Source of the DNA: DASYLJ01 sp964432595
GTDB lineage: Bacteria; Desulfobacterota; Binatia; DP-6
DNA: 64,000 bases
NCBI GenBank assembly: GCA_964432595.1
Contig: CAYSOF010000009.1
Span: 1-64,000 of the forward strand
Reading direction: 5' to 3'
Shown here: positions 51,684 through 60,465 of the stretch, piece after piece
How positions within the stretch are numbered: the stretch's first letter is position 1
Layout of the letters: every line of letters starts with the position of its first letter
The notes under the pieces: generated by a model
What the model saw: the letters and a program-made list of their open reading frames with translations, nothing else
The model's database searches: none
Told to the model about the DNA's origin: nothing
Position numbers and translations under genes: made by a program

Positions 51684-51697
51684 GGGGTCGCGCCGCG

Positions 51698-51726
51698 TTG
51701 ACGGCGAAATCGGGTTCGGGCTACGC
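51698..51726 (+). promoter_or_regulatory. Promoter candidate of the SnoaL-like gene at 51.7 kb
   Basis: TTGACG (51698-51703), 17 bp, CTACGC (51721-51726), then 7 bp to ATG 51734. This supports the 51734 start over the TTG at 51698, which would coincide with the -35 box. Confidence 0.45.
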
Positions 51727-51733
51727 CGCCGGC

Positions 51734-52270
51734 ATGACGCCGTCGGACCTCGTCGAGATCGAGCTGATCAAGCGCCTCAAGTACAAGTACATGCGCTGCC
51801 TCGACCAGAAGCTCTGGGACGAGATGGCGGACTGCCTGGCGGAGGACGCCGTCGCCGCATACAGCGGCGGCAAGTACTCCTACGAAGGCCGCGACGCGAT
51901 CCTCGAGTTCTTCCGCCAGGCGATGGGCGCGGAGAGCTTCCTCTCGAGCCACCGCGTGCACCATCCCGAGATCGACCTGACGAGCCCGACGACGGCGACG
52001 GGCGTCTGGGCGCTCGAGGACGTCGTCATCGACGCGAGCCGCGACTTCGGGCTGCGCGGCGCGGCCTTCTACACCGACGACTACGTGAAGCGCGACGGCC
52101 GCTGGCAGATCGCGCGCACGGCGTACAAGCGGTCGTTCGAGGAGGTGTGGAGCCGCAGCGCCGGCACGCCGCCGATCCTCACGGCGAGCTGGTGGGGGAC
52201 GGGCGGGCGCAGCGAGCTGCCCATGCCGGAGCACCTGCTGAACCTGCCGCGGTCGAGCCTGAAGAAGTGA
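51734..52270 (+). CDS. SnoaL-like nuclear-transport-factor-2 family protein
   Basis: A 178-aa protein. It begins MTPSDLVEIELIKRLKYKYMRCLDQKLWDEMADCLAEDAVAAY and continues YEGRDAILEFFRQAM, SSHRVHHPEIDL, GVWALEDVVID and YVKRDGRWQIARTAYKRSFEEVW. It matches the SnoaL_4-type group that includes bile-acid 7-alpha-dehydratase and scytalone dehydratase relatives: the YxxAxD-like region and a central His (HRVHH) are present. A dehydratase or isomerase on a hydrophobic substrate is likely. It is divergent from the GT39 gene. Confidence 0.8.
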   Translation: MTPSDLVEIELIKRLKYKYMRCLDQKLWDEMADCLAEDAVAAYSGGKYSYEGRDAILEFFRQAMGAESFLSSHRVHHPEIDLTSPTTATGVWALEDVVIDASRDFGLRGAAFYTDDYVKRDGRWQIARTAYKRSFEEVWSRSAGTPPILTASWWGTGGRSELPMPEHLLNLPRSSLKK

Positions 52271-52354
52271 TGGTTGCCGGCGAAACGGTGCGGGATTAGG
52301 GATGGCGCCATGATGATCCCTGCGTCACGGAAGGGCCCCTGGGAGGACCGACGC

Positions 52355-52729
52355 ATGGGGCTCACGACGGTGACGGTGCGGGTCGGGAAGGTCGGCGGTC
52401 GCAAGCAGGTCGACGTGGAGATGCTCGTCGACTCCGGTGCGATCTACGCAGTGGTGCCGGCGACCGCCCTGCGCGAGGTCGGTATCCGTCCGCATGCTCG
52501 TGAGACGTTCGGGCTGGCCGATGGAACCCGCGTGGAGCGGGACGTGGGCAGCGCGTTCTTCGAGCTCGGCAACCGGAAGGGCGCCGCTCCGGTCGTCTTC
52601 GGCGAGCCGGGTGACTCCAGCCTGCTCGGTGCGATCGCGCTCGAGGCCCTCGGGCTGACGCTCGACCCACTGCGTCGTGAGCTGAAGCCGATTCGCATGA
52701 TGCTCGCCGCGCTGCCCGCAGCCTCCTGA
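52355..52729 (+). CDS. Retropepsin-like aspartyl protease (clan AA)
   Basis: ATG 52355 has a GGAGG Shine-Dalgarno 8 bp upstream, giving 124 aa. An upstream in-frame start at 52274 lacks such a signal. VEMLVDSGAIYAVVPATAL contains the catalytic Asp26 in the DSGA motif, followed by typical beta strands (TFGLADGTRVERDVGSAFFEL) and LLGAIALEALGLTLDP, the psi-loop and C-terminal signature. There is one Asp motif, so the enzyme would act as a homodimer. The natural substrate is unknown. It lies alone between the SnoaL-like and ALDH genes. Confidence 0.82.
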   Translation: MGLTTVTVRVGKVGGRKQVDVEMLVDSGAIYAVVPATALREVGIRPHARETFGLADGTRVERDVGSAFFELGNRKGAAPVVFGEPGDSSLLGAIALEALGLTLDPLRRELKPIRMMLAALPAAS

Positions 52730-52795
52730 CCCGTTGCGCTGGCCGGCCCGGGGTCGTATGCCCGGTCGGACGCTCACACGCTCAGGAGGAACACG

Positions 52796-54226
52796 ATGCG
52801 CGAATATCTCCAGTTCTACATCGACGGTGCCTGGGTCGATCCGATCGACAAGTCGAAGACCCTCGACGTCATCAACCCCGCCACCGAGGAGCCGTTCGCC
52901 CGGATCGCCATGGGCTCGGCGGCCGACGTGGACCTCGCCGTGAAGGCGGCGCGGAAGGCGTTCCCGTCCTTCTCGCGCACGTCCAAAGAGGAGCGCTTGG
53001 CGCTGCTCCAGAAGGTGATCGAGGTCTACATGAGCCGCATGCCGGACCTCATGTCGACGATCACCGAGGAGATGGGCGCGCCCACGTGGCTCGCGCAGGC
53101 GGCGCAGGCGCCCGCGGGGCTCGCGCATCTCGCGAAGATCGTCGAGGTGCTCGCGGCGTTCGAGTTCACCGAGCAGCGCGGCTCGACGCTGATCGCGCAC
53201 GAGCCCGTCGGCGTGTGCGGCTTCATCACGCCGTGGAACTGGCCGATCAACCAGATCGTCTGCAAGGTGGCGCCCGCGCTCGCGGCCGGCTGCACGATGG
53301 TGCTGAAGCCGTCCGAGATCGCGCCGCTCGACGCGCAGGTGTTCGCGCAGATCCTCCACGAGGCCGGCGTGCCGAAGGGCGTCTTCAACCTCGTGAACGG
53401 CGACGGCCCGACGGTCGGCCAGGCGATCGCCTCCCATCCGGGCATCGACATGGTCTCGTTCACGGGCTCCACCCGCGCCGGCATCGCGGTGGCGAAGGCC
53501 GCCGCCGACACCGTGAAGCGCGTCCACCAGGAGCTCGGCGGCAAGTCGGCCAACATCATCCTCGACGACGCCGACGTCGCCGCCGCCGTCTCGGGCGGCG
53601 TGCGCTCCTGCTTCATGAACTCGGGCCAGTCGTGCAACGCGCCGACGCGCATGTTCGTGCCGCGCGCGAAGCAGGCCGAGGCGATCGCCGCCGCGAAGGC
53701 CGCCGCCGAGGCGACTATCGTCGGCAACCCCACCACCGAGGGCGTCACGATCGGTCCGGTCGTCAGCAAGACGCAGTTCGAGAAGATCCAGCGCCTCATC
53801 GAGGCGGGCGTGAAGGAAGGCGCGAAGCTCGTCGCCGGCGGTCCCGGCCGTCCGAAGGGCTGCGAGCGTGGCTACTACGTCCAGCCCACCGTCTTCGCCG
53901 ACGTGAAGAACGACATGACGATCTCGCGCGAGGAGATCTTCGGACCGGTGCTCTCGATCCTGCCGTACGACACCGAAGAGCAGGCCATCGAGATGGCGAA
54001 CGACACCGTGTACGGGCTCTCGGGCTACGTGTCGTCGGGCGACGTGAAGCACGCCAAGAAGGTCGCCGACCAGCTCCGTACCGGCAACGTGCACCTGAAC
54101 GGCGCCGGTCCCGACTTCGGCGCGCCGTTCGGCGGCTTCAAGCAGTCCGGCAACGGCCGCGAGTGGGGCGAGTTCGGCTTCCGCGAGTTCCTCGAAGTGA
54201 AGGCCGTCCTGGGCTACGACGGCTGA
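52796..54226 (+). CDS. Aldehyde dehydrogenase family protein
   Basis: A 476-aa NAD(P)-dependent aldehyde dehydrogenase with an AGGAGG Shine-Dalgarno 6-7 bp before the ATG. Diagnostic motifs are TPWNWPINQ, KPSEIAPL, the Rossmann loop FTGSTRAG, catalytic base Glu246 in ELGGKS and nucleophile Cys280 in NSGQSCNAPTR, with EEIFGPVLSILPY near the C-terminus. All active-site residues are intact. It oxidises an aldehyde to an acid, which fits the acyl-CoA carboxylase gene 62 bp downstream, but the substrate is not determinable. Confidence 0.95.
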   Translation: MREYLQFYIDGAWVDPIDKSKTLDVINPATEEPFARIAMGSAADVDLAVKAARKAFPSFSRTSKEERLALLQKVIEVYMSRMPDLMSTITEEMGAPTWLAQAAQAPAGLAHLAKIVEVLAAFEFTEQRGSTLIAHEPVGVCGFITPWNWPINQIVCKVAPALAAGCTMVLKPSEIAPLDAQVFAQILHEAGVPKGVFNLVNGDGPTVGQAIASHPGIDMVSFTGSTRAGIAVAKAAADTVKRVHQELGGKSANIILDDADVAAAVSGGVRSCFMNSGQSCNAPTRMFVPRAKQAEAIAAAKAAAEATIVGNPTTEGVTIGPVVSKTQFEKIQRLIEAGVKEGAKLVAGGPGRPKGCERGYYVQPTVFADVKNDMTISREEIFGPVLSILPYDTEEQAIEMANDTVYGLSGYVSSGDVKHAKKVADQLRTGNVHLNGAGPDFGAPFGGFKQSGNGREWGEFGFREFLEVKAVLGYDG

Positions 54227-54288
54227 TCGGTTTCTGACGGCGTCCCGTCCCGCGCGGACGGGGCGCCGTCGTGCTTTCCTCCACGCGG

Positions 54289-57200
54289 ATGGCCCACCCC
54301 CGCCTGCTCGTCGCGAACCGTGGCGAGATCGCCGTCCGCATCCTGCACGCGGCCGCGGAGCTCGGCTGGCCGACCGTCGCCGTCTACTCCGAGGACGACG
54401 CCGGCGCGCTGCACGTCGGCCGCGCCGACGAGGCGCGCGCGCTCCGCGGCGCGGGGCCAGCGGCGTATCTCGACGTCGACCAGCTGGTCGCGATCGCCCG
54501 CGCGACGCACACCACGCTCGTCCATCCGGGCTACGGGTTCCTGAGCGAGCAGCCGGCGTTCGCGCGCGCCTTGTACGCGGCGGGCGTCGGCTTCGTCGGG
54601 CCGTCGCCGGAGACGCTCGAGCTGCTCGGCGACAAGACGCGCGCGCGGGCTTTGGCGCGCGACTGCGACGTCGCCGTGCTGCCCGGAACCTTCGCGCCGA
54701 CGTCGCTCGACGAGACGCGCAGCTTCCTCTCGTCGCGCGGCGCCATCATGCTGAAGGCGCTCGCGGGCGGTGGCGGCCGGGGCATGCGCGTCGTCCAGCA
54801 TCCCGACGCGCTCGACGAGGCGTTCGCGCGGTGCGCATCCGAGGCGAAGGCGGCGTTCGGCTCGGGTGATCTGTTCGTCGAGGAGCTGCTGCCGAACGCG
54901 CGGCACATCGAGGTGCAGATCGCCGGCGACGGCACCGGCGAGGTGATCCATCTCGGCGAGCGCGAGTGCACGCTGCAGCGCCGCCATCAGAAGCTCGTCG
55001 AGCTGGCCCCGGCGCCGGGGCTCTCGCCCGACGTACGCGGCCGACTGACGGCGGCGGCGCTGCGTCTCGGCACGGCGGTGCGGTACGCCGGTCTCGGTAC
55101 CGTCGAGTTCCTCGTCGGCGACGAGCGGATCGCGTTCCTCGAGGCGAACCCGCGGCTGCAGGTCGAGCACACCGTCACCGAGGCGGTGACCGGCGTCGAC
55201 CTGGTCGTCCTGCAGCTGCGCCTCGCCGCCGGGGCGACGCTCGCCGAGCTCGGCCTGCGCCAGCACGAGGTGCCGCCGCCGCGCGGCGCGGCACTGCAGG
55301 CGCGCGTCAACCTCGAGACGATCGCGGCCGACGGCACGGTCCGTCCGGGCGGCGGCACGCTCGCGATGTTCGAGCCGCCGAGCGGCGCGGGCATCCGCGT
55401 CGACACGGCGGGCTTGGCCGGCTACACGCCGAGCCCGCGTTTCGACTCGCTGCTCGCGAAGGTGGTCGTGCACACGGCGACGCCGGATCACGGCGCGCTG
55501 CTCGGCAAGGCCGACCGCGCGCTGGCGGCGTTCCGCATCGAAGGACCCGCGACCAACGTCGGCTTCCTGCGCGCGCTGCTGAAGCATCCCGCGGTCGTCG
55601 AGAACCGCGTCCATACGCGCTTCGTCGAGGAGCACCTGGCCGAGCTGGTCGCGGCCGTGCCGGAGGGGCTGGCCGGCGCGCGCGTCGACAAGGTCGACCC
55701 GCTGGCGGTGCTCGCGCACGGCAAGACCGACGCGACGCCGCTCCGGGCCGTCGACGTCGAGGACGGCGTCGTCGTGGCGGCGCCGCTGCAGGGCACGATC
55801 GTGACGATCGACGTCGTCGAGGGCGACCTCGTGCGCGCGGGCCGGCAGCTCCTCGTCATGGAGGCGATGAAGATGGAGCACGCCGTCGTCGCCCCCACCG
55901 CGGGCGTCGTGCGGCGGCTCGGCGCGGCGGTCGGGGACACCGTGCTCGAAGGCCATCCGCTCGTCGTCATCGACGCGCAGGCGGTCGCCGGCGACGACGT
56001 CGTGACGCAGGCGGCGGTCGATCCGGGTCGCGTGCGGCCGGACCTCGCGGAGGCGATCGCGCGTCACGAGCAGACGCTCGACGCCGCGCGGCCCGACGCC
56101 GTCCAGCGCCGGCGAACGACGGGTCAGCGCACGGCGCGCGAGAACGTCGACGAGCTGTGCGATCCGGGTACGTTCACCGAGTACGGCGCGCTGGTGATCG
56201 CCGCGCAGCGCCGGCGGCGTGCGCTCGACGACCTGATCGCGCGCACGCCCGCCGACGGGCTCGTCGCGGGAACGGGCGACGTGAACGGGCACCGCTGTGC
56301 CGTGCTCGCGTACGACTACACCGTCCTCGCCGGCACGCAGGGGCTGCAGAACCATCGCAAGAAGGACCGCATGTTCGAGCTGGCGTACGAGCAACGCCTG
56401 CCGCTCGTCATCTTCACCGAGGGCGGCGGCGGGCGTCCGGGCGACACCGACGGCGCCGGTGTCGCGGGCCTCGACTGCCTGGCGTTCCGCTACTTCGGCC
56501 GGCTGAGCGGGCTCGTGCCGCTGGTGGGCATCAACTCGGGGCGCTGCTTCGCGGGCAACGCGGCGCTGCTCGGGTGCTGCGACGTCGTCATCGCGACGGA
56601 GAACTCGAGCATCGGCATGGGCGGGCCGGCCATGATCGAGGGCGGCGGGCTCGGCGTGTTCCGTCCGGACGAGGTCGGTCCGATGGCCGTGCAGGTGCCG
56701 AACGGCGTCGTCGACGTGGCCGTGCGCGACGAGCGCGAGGCGGTCGCCGTCGCGAAGCAGTACCTCGGCTACTTCCAGGGGGCGACGTCGGCGTGGACGT
56801 GCGCCGATCAACGCCGGCTGCGCGCGGCGATCCCCGAGAACCGGCTCCGCATCTACGACGTGCGGACCGTGATCGAGACGCTCGCCGACGCCGGCTCCGT
56901 GCTGGAGCTGCGTCGCGGCTTCGGCGCCGGCATGGTGACGGCGCTCGCGCGCATCGAGGGCCGTCCCGTCGGCATCGTCGCGAACAACCCAGTGCACCTC
57001 GCCGGCGCGATCGACCCCGACGGCGCCGACAAGGCCGCGCGCTTCATGCAGCTGTGCGACGCGTTCGACCTGCCGCTGGTCTTCCTGTGCGACACGCCGG
57101 GCATCATGGTCGGCCCCGAGATCGAGAAGCGCGCGATGGTGCGGCACGCGTCGCGCATGTTCGTCGTCGGCGCGAGCCTGTCGGTGCCGTTCTGCACCAT

Positions 57201-57564
57201 CGTGCTGCGCAAGGGCTACGGGCTCGGCGCGCAGGCGATGGCGGGCGGCAGCTTCCACGCGCCGATCTTCACCGTCGCGTGGCCGACCGGCGAGTTCGGG
57301 GGCATGGGGCTCGAGGGAGCGGTGAAGCTCGGCTTCCGCAAGGAGCTCGAGGCGGTCGACGATCCGGCGGCGCGACGCAAGCTCTTCGAGGAGATGGTCG
57401 CGCGCATGTACGAGATCGGGAAGGGCGTGAACATGGCATCGCACTTCGAGATCGACGACGTGATCGACCCGATGGATTCGCGGCGCTGGATCATGGGCGC
57501 GATCGGCGCGTGGCGGCCGCCGGCACGGGCCGGGAAGAAGCGTCCCTGCATCGACGCGTGGTGA
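54289..57564 (+). CDS. Single-chain acyl-CoA carboxylase (BC-BCCP-CT fusion)
   Basis: The 1091-aa biotin enzyme starts at ATG 54289 (a GTG 18 bp upstream is possible). Residues 1 to about 445 are biotin carboxylase (LLVANRGEIAVRI, ATP-grasp LKALAGGGGRGMRVV, EANPRLQVEHTVTE). A linker region follows, then the biotin carrier domain with Lys528 in VMEAMKMEHAV, then an acetyl-CoA-carboxylase-type carboxyltransferase (about 590-1091: FTEGGGGRPGDTD, INSGRCFAGNAALL, FLCDTPGIMVGPE, LRKGYGLGAQAMAGGS). Length and order match the one-chain long-chain acyl-CoA carboxylases known from mycobacteria. It carboxylates an acyl-CoA, and chain length is unknown. Confidence 0.92.
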   Translation: MAHPRLLVANRGEIAVRILHAAAELGWPTVAVYSEDDAGALHVGRADEARALRGAGPAAYLDVDQLVAIARATHTTLVHPGYGFLSEQPAFARALYAAGVGFVGPSPETLELLGDKTRARALARDCDVAVLPGTFAPTSLDETRSFLSSRGAIMLKALAGGGGRGMRVVQHPDALDEAFARCASEAKAAFGSGDLFVEELLPNARHIEVQIAGDGTGEVIHLGERECTLQRRHQKLVELAPAPGLSPDVRGRLTAAALRLGTAVRYAGLGTVEFLVGDERIAFLEANPRLQVEHTVTEAVTGVDLVVLQLRLAAGATLAELGLRQHEVPPPRGAALQARVNLETIAADGTVRPGGGTLAMFEPPSGAGIRVDTAGLAGYTPSPRFDSLLAKVVVHTATPDHGALLGKADRALAAFRIEGPATNVGFLRALLKHPAVVENRVHTRFVEEHLAELVAAVPEGLAGARVDKVDPLAVLAHGKTDATPLRAVDVEDGVVVAAPLQGTIVTIDVVEGDLVRAGRQLLVMEAMKMEHAVVAPTAGVVRRLGAAVGDTVLEGHPLVVIDAQAVAGDDVVTQAAVDPGRVRPDLAEAIARHEQTLDAARPDAVQRRRTTGQRTARENVDELCDPGTFTEYGALVIAAQRRRRALDDLIARTPADGLVAGTGDVNGHRCAVLAYDYTVLAGTQGLQNHRKKDRMFELAYEQRLPLVIFTEGGGGRPGDTDGAGVAGLDCLAFRYFGRLSGLVPLVGINSGRCFAGNAALLGCCDVVIATENSSIGMGGPAMIEGGGLGVFRPDEVGPMAVQVPNGVVDVAVRDEREAVAVAKQYLGYFQGATSAWTCADQRRLRAAIPENRLRIYDVRTVIETLADAGSVLELRRGFGAGMVTALARIEGRPVGIVANNPVHLAGAIDPDGADKAARFMQLCDAFDLPLVFLCDTPGIMVGPEIEKRAMVRHASRMFVVGASLSVPFCTIVLRKGYGLGAQAMAGGSFHAPIFTVAWPTGEFGGMGLEGAVKLGFRKELEAVDDPAARRKLFEEMVARMYEIGKGVNMASHFEIDDVIDPMDSRRWIMGAIGAWRPPARAGKKRPCIDAW

Positions 57565-57566
57565 CG

Positions 57567-58067
57567 ATGACGATCCGCGAGTACGCGCCGGCGGACCTCG
57601 AGGCGTGTCGCGACCTGTGGCGGGCGTTGACGCAGCGGCATCGCGAGATCTATCGCGACCCGTCGATCGGTGGGGAGGACCCGGGCATCGAGCTCGATCA
57701 GCACCTCGCCCACCCGGCGCTCGCCAAGATGTGGGTGGCAGTGGTCGACGGCGACGTCGTCGGCCTGTGCGGCTTGCTCGTTGGTACGGAGGAAGCGGAG
57801 ATCGAACCGATCGTCGTGCACCCAGAGCACCGTGATCGCGGCATCGGCGCGCGCCTCGCGGCGCAGGCGATCGACGAGTCGCGCCGCCGTGGAACGAAGT
57901 ACGTCACCGTCCGCCCCGTCGCGCGCAACGTCGAAGCGATCGCGTTCTTCCACCGCGAGGGATTCCGGCTGCTCGGACGGCTCGAGCTGTCGATGGTTCT
58001 CGAGCCGACGGCGTTCCCGGATCGTGGACGCGACACCGATCTCCACGGGTTGCGCTTCGAATTCTGA
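57567..58067 (+). CDS. GNAT family N-acetyltransferase
   Basis: The 166-aa product starts at ATG 57567; a GTG at 57561 overlapping the carboxylase stop is an alternative. It begins MTIREYAPADLEACRDLWRAL and has the acetyl-CoA-binding motif A IEPIVVHPEHRDRGIGARLAAQAI, then TVRPVARNVEAIAFFHREGFRLLGRLEL. The acceptor is unknown. It is the second gene of a tight row (2, 4 and 6 bp gaps) with the carboxylase, another GNAT and the methyltransferase. Confidence 0.88.
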   Translation: MTIREYAPADLEACRDLWRALTQRHREIYRDPSIGGEDPGIELDQHLAHPALAKMWVAVVDGDVVGLCGLLVGTEEAEIEPIVVHPEHRDRGIGARLAAQAIDESRRRGTKYVTVRPVARNVEAIAFFHREGFRLLGRLELSMVLEPTAFPDRGRDTDLHGLRFEF

Positions 58068-58071
58068 CGAC

Positions 58072-58593
58072 ATGGACACCGCGCGCCTCGCACTGCGACC
58101 GTTCACACCGGACGACGCCGAGGCGGTCACCGCGCTCCTGAACGACGAAGCGGTCTCGGCCACCCTCGCAGCGATCCCGTACCCGTACTACCGCATGTAC
58201 GCGGACGCGTGGATCGCCAGCCATGCGCAGCTGCGCGCCGAGCGGCGCGAGGTGCATCTCGCGATCGTGTCGCGTGCCACCGGGGAGCTGATGGGCGCCG
58301 TCGCGTTGCTCTCGAACGACGCTGCGGCGCCGCCCGAGCTCGGCTACTGGCTGGGCCGGCGATACTGGGGCTGCGGCTACGCGACGGAGGCCGTCGCTGC
58401 GATGGTCCGCTACGCGCAGCAGGAGCTCGGTGCGCGAACGGTCACTGCACGGTGCATGGTCGGGAACCCGGCATCGGCGGCGGTGCTCATCAAGGTCGGC
58501 CTCCGTCGGGTCGGTCGCTCCGCGCAGCCGATCACGAAGGGCGATCGGATCCACGACGTCGACGACTACGTGCTCGACGTCGGCGGAGGGTGA
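58072..58593 (+). CDS. GNAT family N-acetyltransferase (RimJ/RimL type)
   Basis: A 173-aa GNAT of the ribosomal-protein-alanine-acetyltransferase-like group: TARLALRPFTPDDAEAVTALLND, GELMGAVALLSND, ELGYWLGRRYWGCGYATEAVAAMVRYA and VTARCMVGNPASAAVLIKVGLRRVG. It starts at ATG 58072, 4 bp after the preceding GNAT gene. It probably acetylates a protein N-terminus or a small amine. It is unrelated in detail to the preceding GNAT, so this is not a recent duplication. Confidence 0.88.
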   Translation: MDTARLALRPFTPDDAEAVTALLNDEAVSATLAAIPYPYYRMYADAWIASHAQLRAERREVHLAIVSRATGELMGAVALLSNDAAAPPELGYWLGRRYWGCGYATEAVAAMVRYAQQELGARTVTARCMVGNPASAAVLIKVGLRRVGRSAQPITKGDRIHDVDDYVLDVGGG

Positions 58594-58599
58594 GGTCGC

Positions 58600-59046
58600 G
58601 TGTTCGCCCGGGCGCTCGTCGCGTTCCTCGTTCTGCCCGGCGTCGTCGCCTTCGCCGTCCCGCTGATCTGGCTCCGCGCCGAGCATGCGCAGCTCGCGCA
58701 TCCGGTCGGCGCCGTCCTGCTCGCGATCGGCGTCGTCGGGCTACTGTGGTGCGTGCGCGACTTCTACGTCCGCGGGAAGGGAACGCTGGCGCCGTGGGCG
58801 CCGCCGCAGCACCTGGTCGTCGTCGGGCTGTACCGGTGGTCGCGCAACCCGATGTACGTGTCGGTGGCCCTGATCCTGCTCGGCTGGGCGGTGACGTTCG
58901 CGTCGACGGGATTGCTGCTCTATGCGGTGGCCGTGGTCGTCGCGTTCCACCTGCGCGTCGTCCTCGGCGAAGAGCCGTGGCTCGCGCGCACGCACGGGAG
59001 CCGGTGGCAGGACTACGCGCGCGACGTGCCGCGCTGGCTCGTGTGA
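58600..59046 (+). CDS. Isoprenylcysteine carboxylmethyltransferase (ICMT)/PEMT-like membrane methyltransferase
   Basis: The 148-aa protein starts at GTG 58600 and has four hydrophobic helices. The family hallmark LYRWSRNPMYVSVALILLGW lies in the middle, and EEPWLARTHGSRWQDYARDVPRWL is at the C-terminus, which carries the S-adenosylmethionine site in this family. Bacterial members probably methylate lipids or small carboxylates, since no prenylated proteins are expected. It is the fourth gene of the carboxylase row. Confidence 0.87.
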   Translation: MFARALVAFLVLPGVVAFAVPLIWLRAEHAQLAHPVGAVLLAIGVVGLLWCVRDFYVRGKGTLAPWAPPQHLVVVGLYRWSRNPMYVSVALILLGWAVTFASTGLLLYAVAVVVAFHLRVVLGEEPWLARTHGSRWQDYARDVPRWLV

Positions 59047-59062
59047 CTGCGAGGAGGAGCCG

Positions 59063-59359
59063 ATGCCCGAGGAGCCCACGTCGGACCCGAAGCAGTTCAT
59101 TAAGGGCGCTCCCGTGCTGCACGTGCCCGACGTCGTCGCGACGGCGACCTGGTATCGCGGCGAGCGATATGCGGTCGTCTGGCGCGATGATGCGGCGGTT
59201 CATCTGGTGCACGGCGACCGGCCTCCGACGGGCGTGCATCTGTCCCTCTGGGTGCGCGACGTCGACGCGTACCACCGGGAAGTCGTCGGTCGAGGCGCCG
59301 TGGTGACGATCCAGCCGAGCGATCGCCCGTACGGCTTACGGGCGTCGCCGCACACCTGA
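59063..59359 (+). pseudogene. Truncated VOC-family protein, probable remnant
   Basis: ATG 59063 has a good Shine-Dalgarno (GAGGAGGAG), but the 98-aa product is an incomplete glyoxalase/bleomycin-resistance fold. APVLHVPDVVATATWYRG runs straight into ERYAVVWRDDAAVHLVHGD, so the second strand (the usual segment after WYRD) is missing. It stops after SDRPYGLRASPHT, where the last two strands (normally ...DPDG...) should follow. The frame is open, so an in-frame deletion plus a 3' truncation is inferred. It is the last gene of the carboxylase row. Confidence 0.6.
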
Positions 59360-59365
59360 GCGCAT

Positions 59366-59393
59366 TTGCGCGTCGTGACGAGCGGTGTACTAC
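59366..59393 (+). promoter_or_regulatory. Promoter candidate of the ADH operon
   Basis: TTGCGC (59366-59371), 16 bp, TACTAC (59388-59393), then 8 bp to ATG 59402. No Shine-Dalgarno is present. Confidence 0.42.
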
Positions 59394-59401
59394 CGTGCCT
59401 C

Positions 59402-60460
59402 ATGCGCGTTGCTCGAATGCACGAGTTCCACCGTCCTCTCGTTCTCGAGGACATCCCGACCCCGGAGATCGCCGCGGACGAAGTCCTCGTCAGAGTCACC
59501 GCGGCGGGCATGTGCCGGACCGACGTGCAGATGGTCGACGGCTACTTCCAGCAGTACGCCCACATGACGATGCCGGTGACGCCGGGTCACGAGATCGCCG
59601 GCGAGGTGCACGCGGTCGGCAAGCTCGTGCCCGCGTCGGCCTTCCGCGAAGGCGATCAGGTGGTGGTGGTCGGCGGATGGGGCGACGGCACGTGCCGGCA
59701 CTGCCAGGAGGGAAACACCCACATCTGCGCGGGCGGACGGTGGCCCGGGTTCGGGCCGTACGGCGGTTACGGCGAGTTCGTTCCCGTCCCGTTCCGCTAC
59801 CTCATCAGGGTCGACGCGCGCTTCGGCCTGAAGGCCGAGGAGCTGGCGCCGCTCACCGACGCGGGCCTGACGCCGTATCGCGGCATCAAGAAGCTGCGCG
59901 GCGCCGGCGCCCTCGGCCCCGGCCGCATCCTGGCGGTCTTCGGCGTCGGCGGTCTCGGCGCCTACGCCGTGCAGTACGCGAAGCTGCTCGGCGGCGGTGC
60001 GACGGTGGTCGCGTTCGCGCGCAACGCGGAGAAGCTGGCCGTCGCGAAGGACTTCGGCGCCGATCACGTCGTCTCCACGAAGGGCAAGACGCTCGACGAC
60101 GTCCGTGCCGAGCTGCGCAAGGCGACCGGGCAGGGCGAGATCGACGCGGTCATCGACTGCGCCGGCGCTCCGGAGATGATCCAGATGGGCTTCGGTCTTC
60201 TGGCGATCGGCGGGCACTACGCGTCGGTCGGGCTCGTCGGCGACCGCGTCGACGTGCCGCTCTTTCCGCTCGTCGCGCGGGAGTACACGTACCACGGCTC
60301 GTTCTGGGGCAACTACAACGACCTCAGCGAGGTCATTGCGCTCGCGCAGCAGGGGCGCATCCGGCACGCCGTGAAGATCATCCGCTTCGAGGACATCAAC
60401 GAGAACATCGACCTGCTGCGGACCGGCGACGTGGTGGGCCGCGCGGTGGTCAAATACTGA
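59402..60460 (+). CDS. Zinc-dependent alcohol dehydrogenase (MDR superfamily)
   Basis: The 352-aa product starts at ATG 59402; a GTG 36 bp upstream would lie on the promoter. The catalytic-zinc region is AAGMCRTDVQMVDGYF, then PVTPGHEIAGEV. The structural-zinc lobe GTCRHCQEGNTHIC shows three rather than four Cys. The cofactor fold is VFGVGGLGAYAVQYAKLL, and AFARNAEKL suggests NADP is possible. It oxidises or reduces an alcohol/aldehyde pair. It heads an operon-like row with the alarmone-hydrolase-like, DJ-1 remnant, hydrolase and VOC genes. Confidence 0.9.
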   Translation: MRVARMHEFHRPLVLEDIPTPEIAADEVLVRVTAAGMCRTDVQMVDGYFQQYAHMTMPVTPGHEIAGEVHAVGKLVPASAFREGDQVVVVGGWGDGTCRHCQEGNTHICAGGRWPGFGPYGGYGEFVPVPFRYLIRVDARFGLKAEELAPLTDAGLTPYRGIKKLRGAGALGPGRILAVFGVGGLGAYAVQYAKLLGGGATVVAFARNAEKLAVAKDFGADHVVSTKGKTLDDVRAELRKATGQGEIDAVIDCAGAPEMIQMGFGLLAIGGHYASVGLVGDRVDVPLFPLVAREYTYHGSFWGNYNDLSEVIALAQQGRIRHAVKIIRFEDINENIDLLRTGDVVGRAVVKY

Positions 60461-60465
60461 CGAGC

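Noticed and set aside
51698..51733. TTG start at 51698 for the SnoaL-like gene
   Set aside because: It falls exactly on the TTGACG -35 box of the promoter. ATG 51734 starts the conserved sequence.
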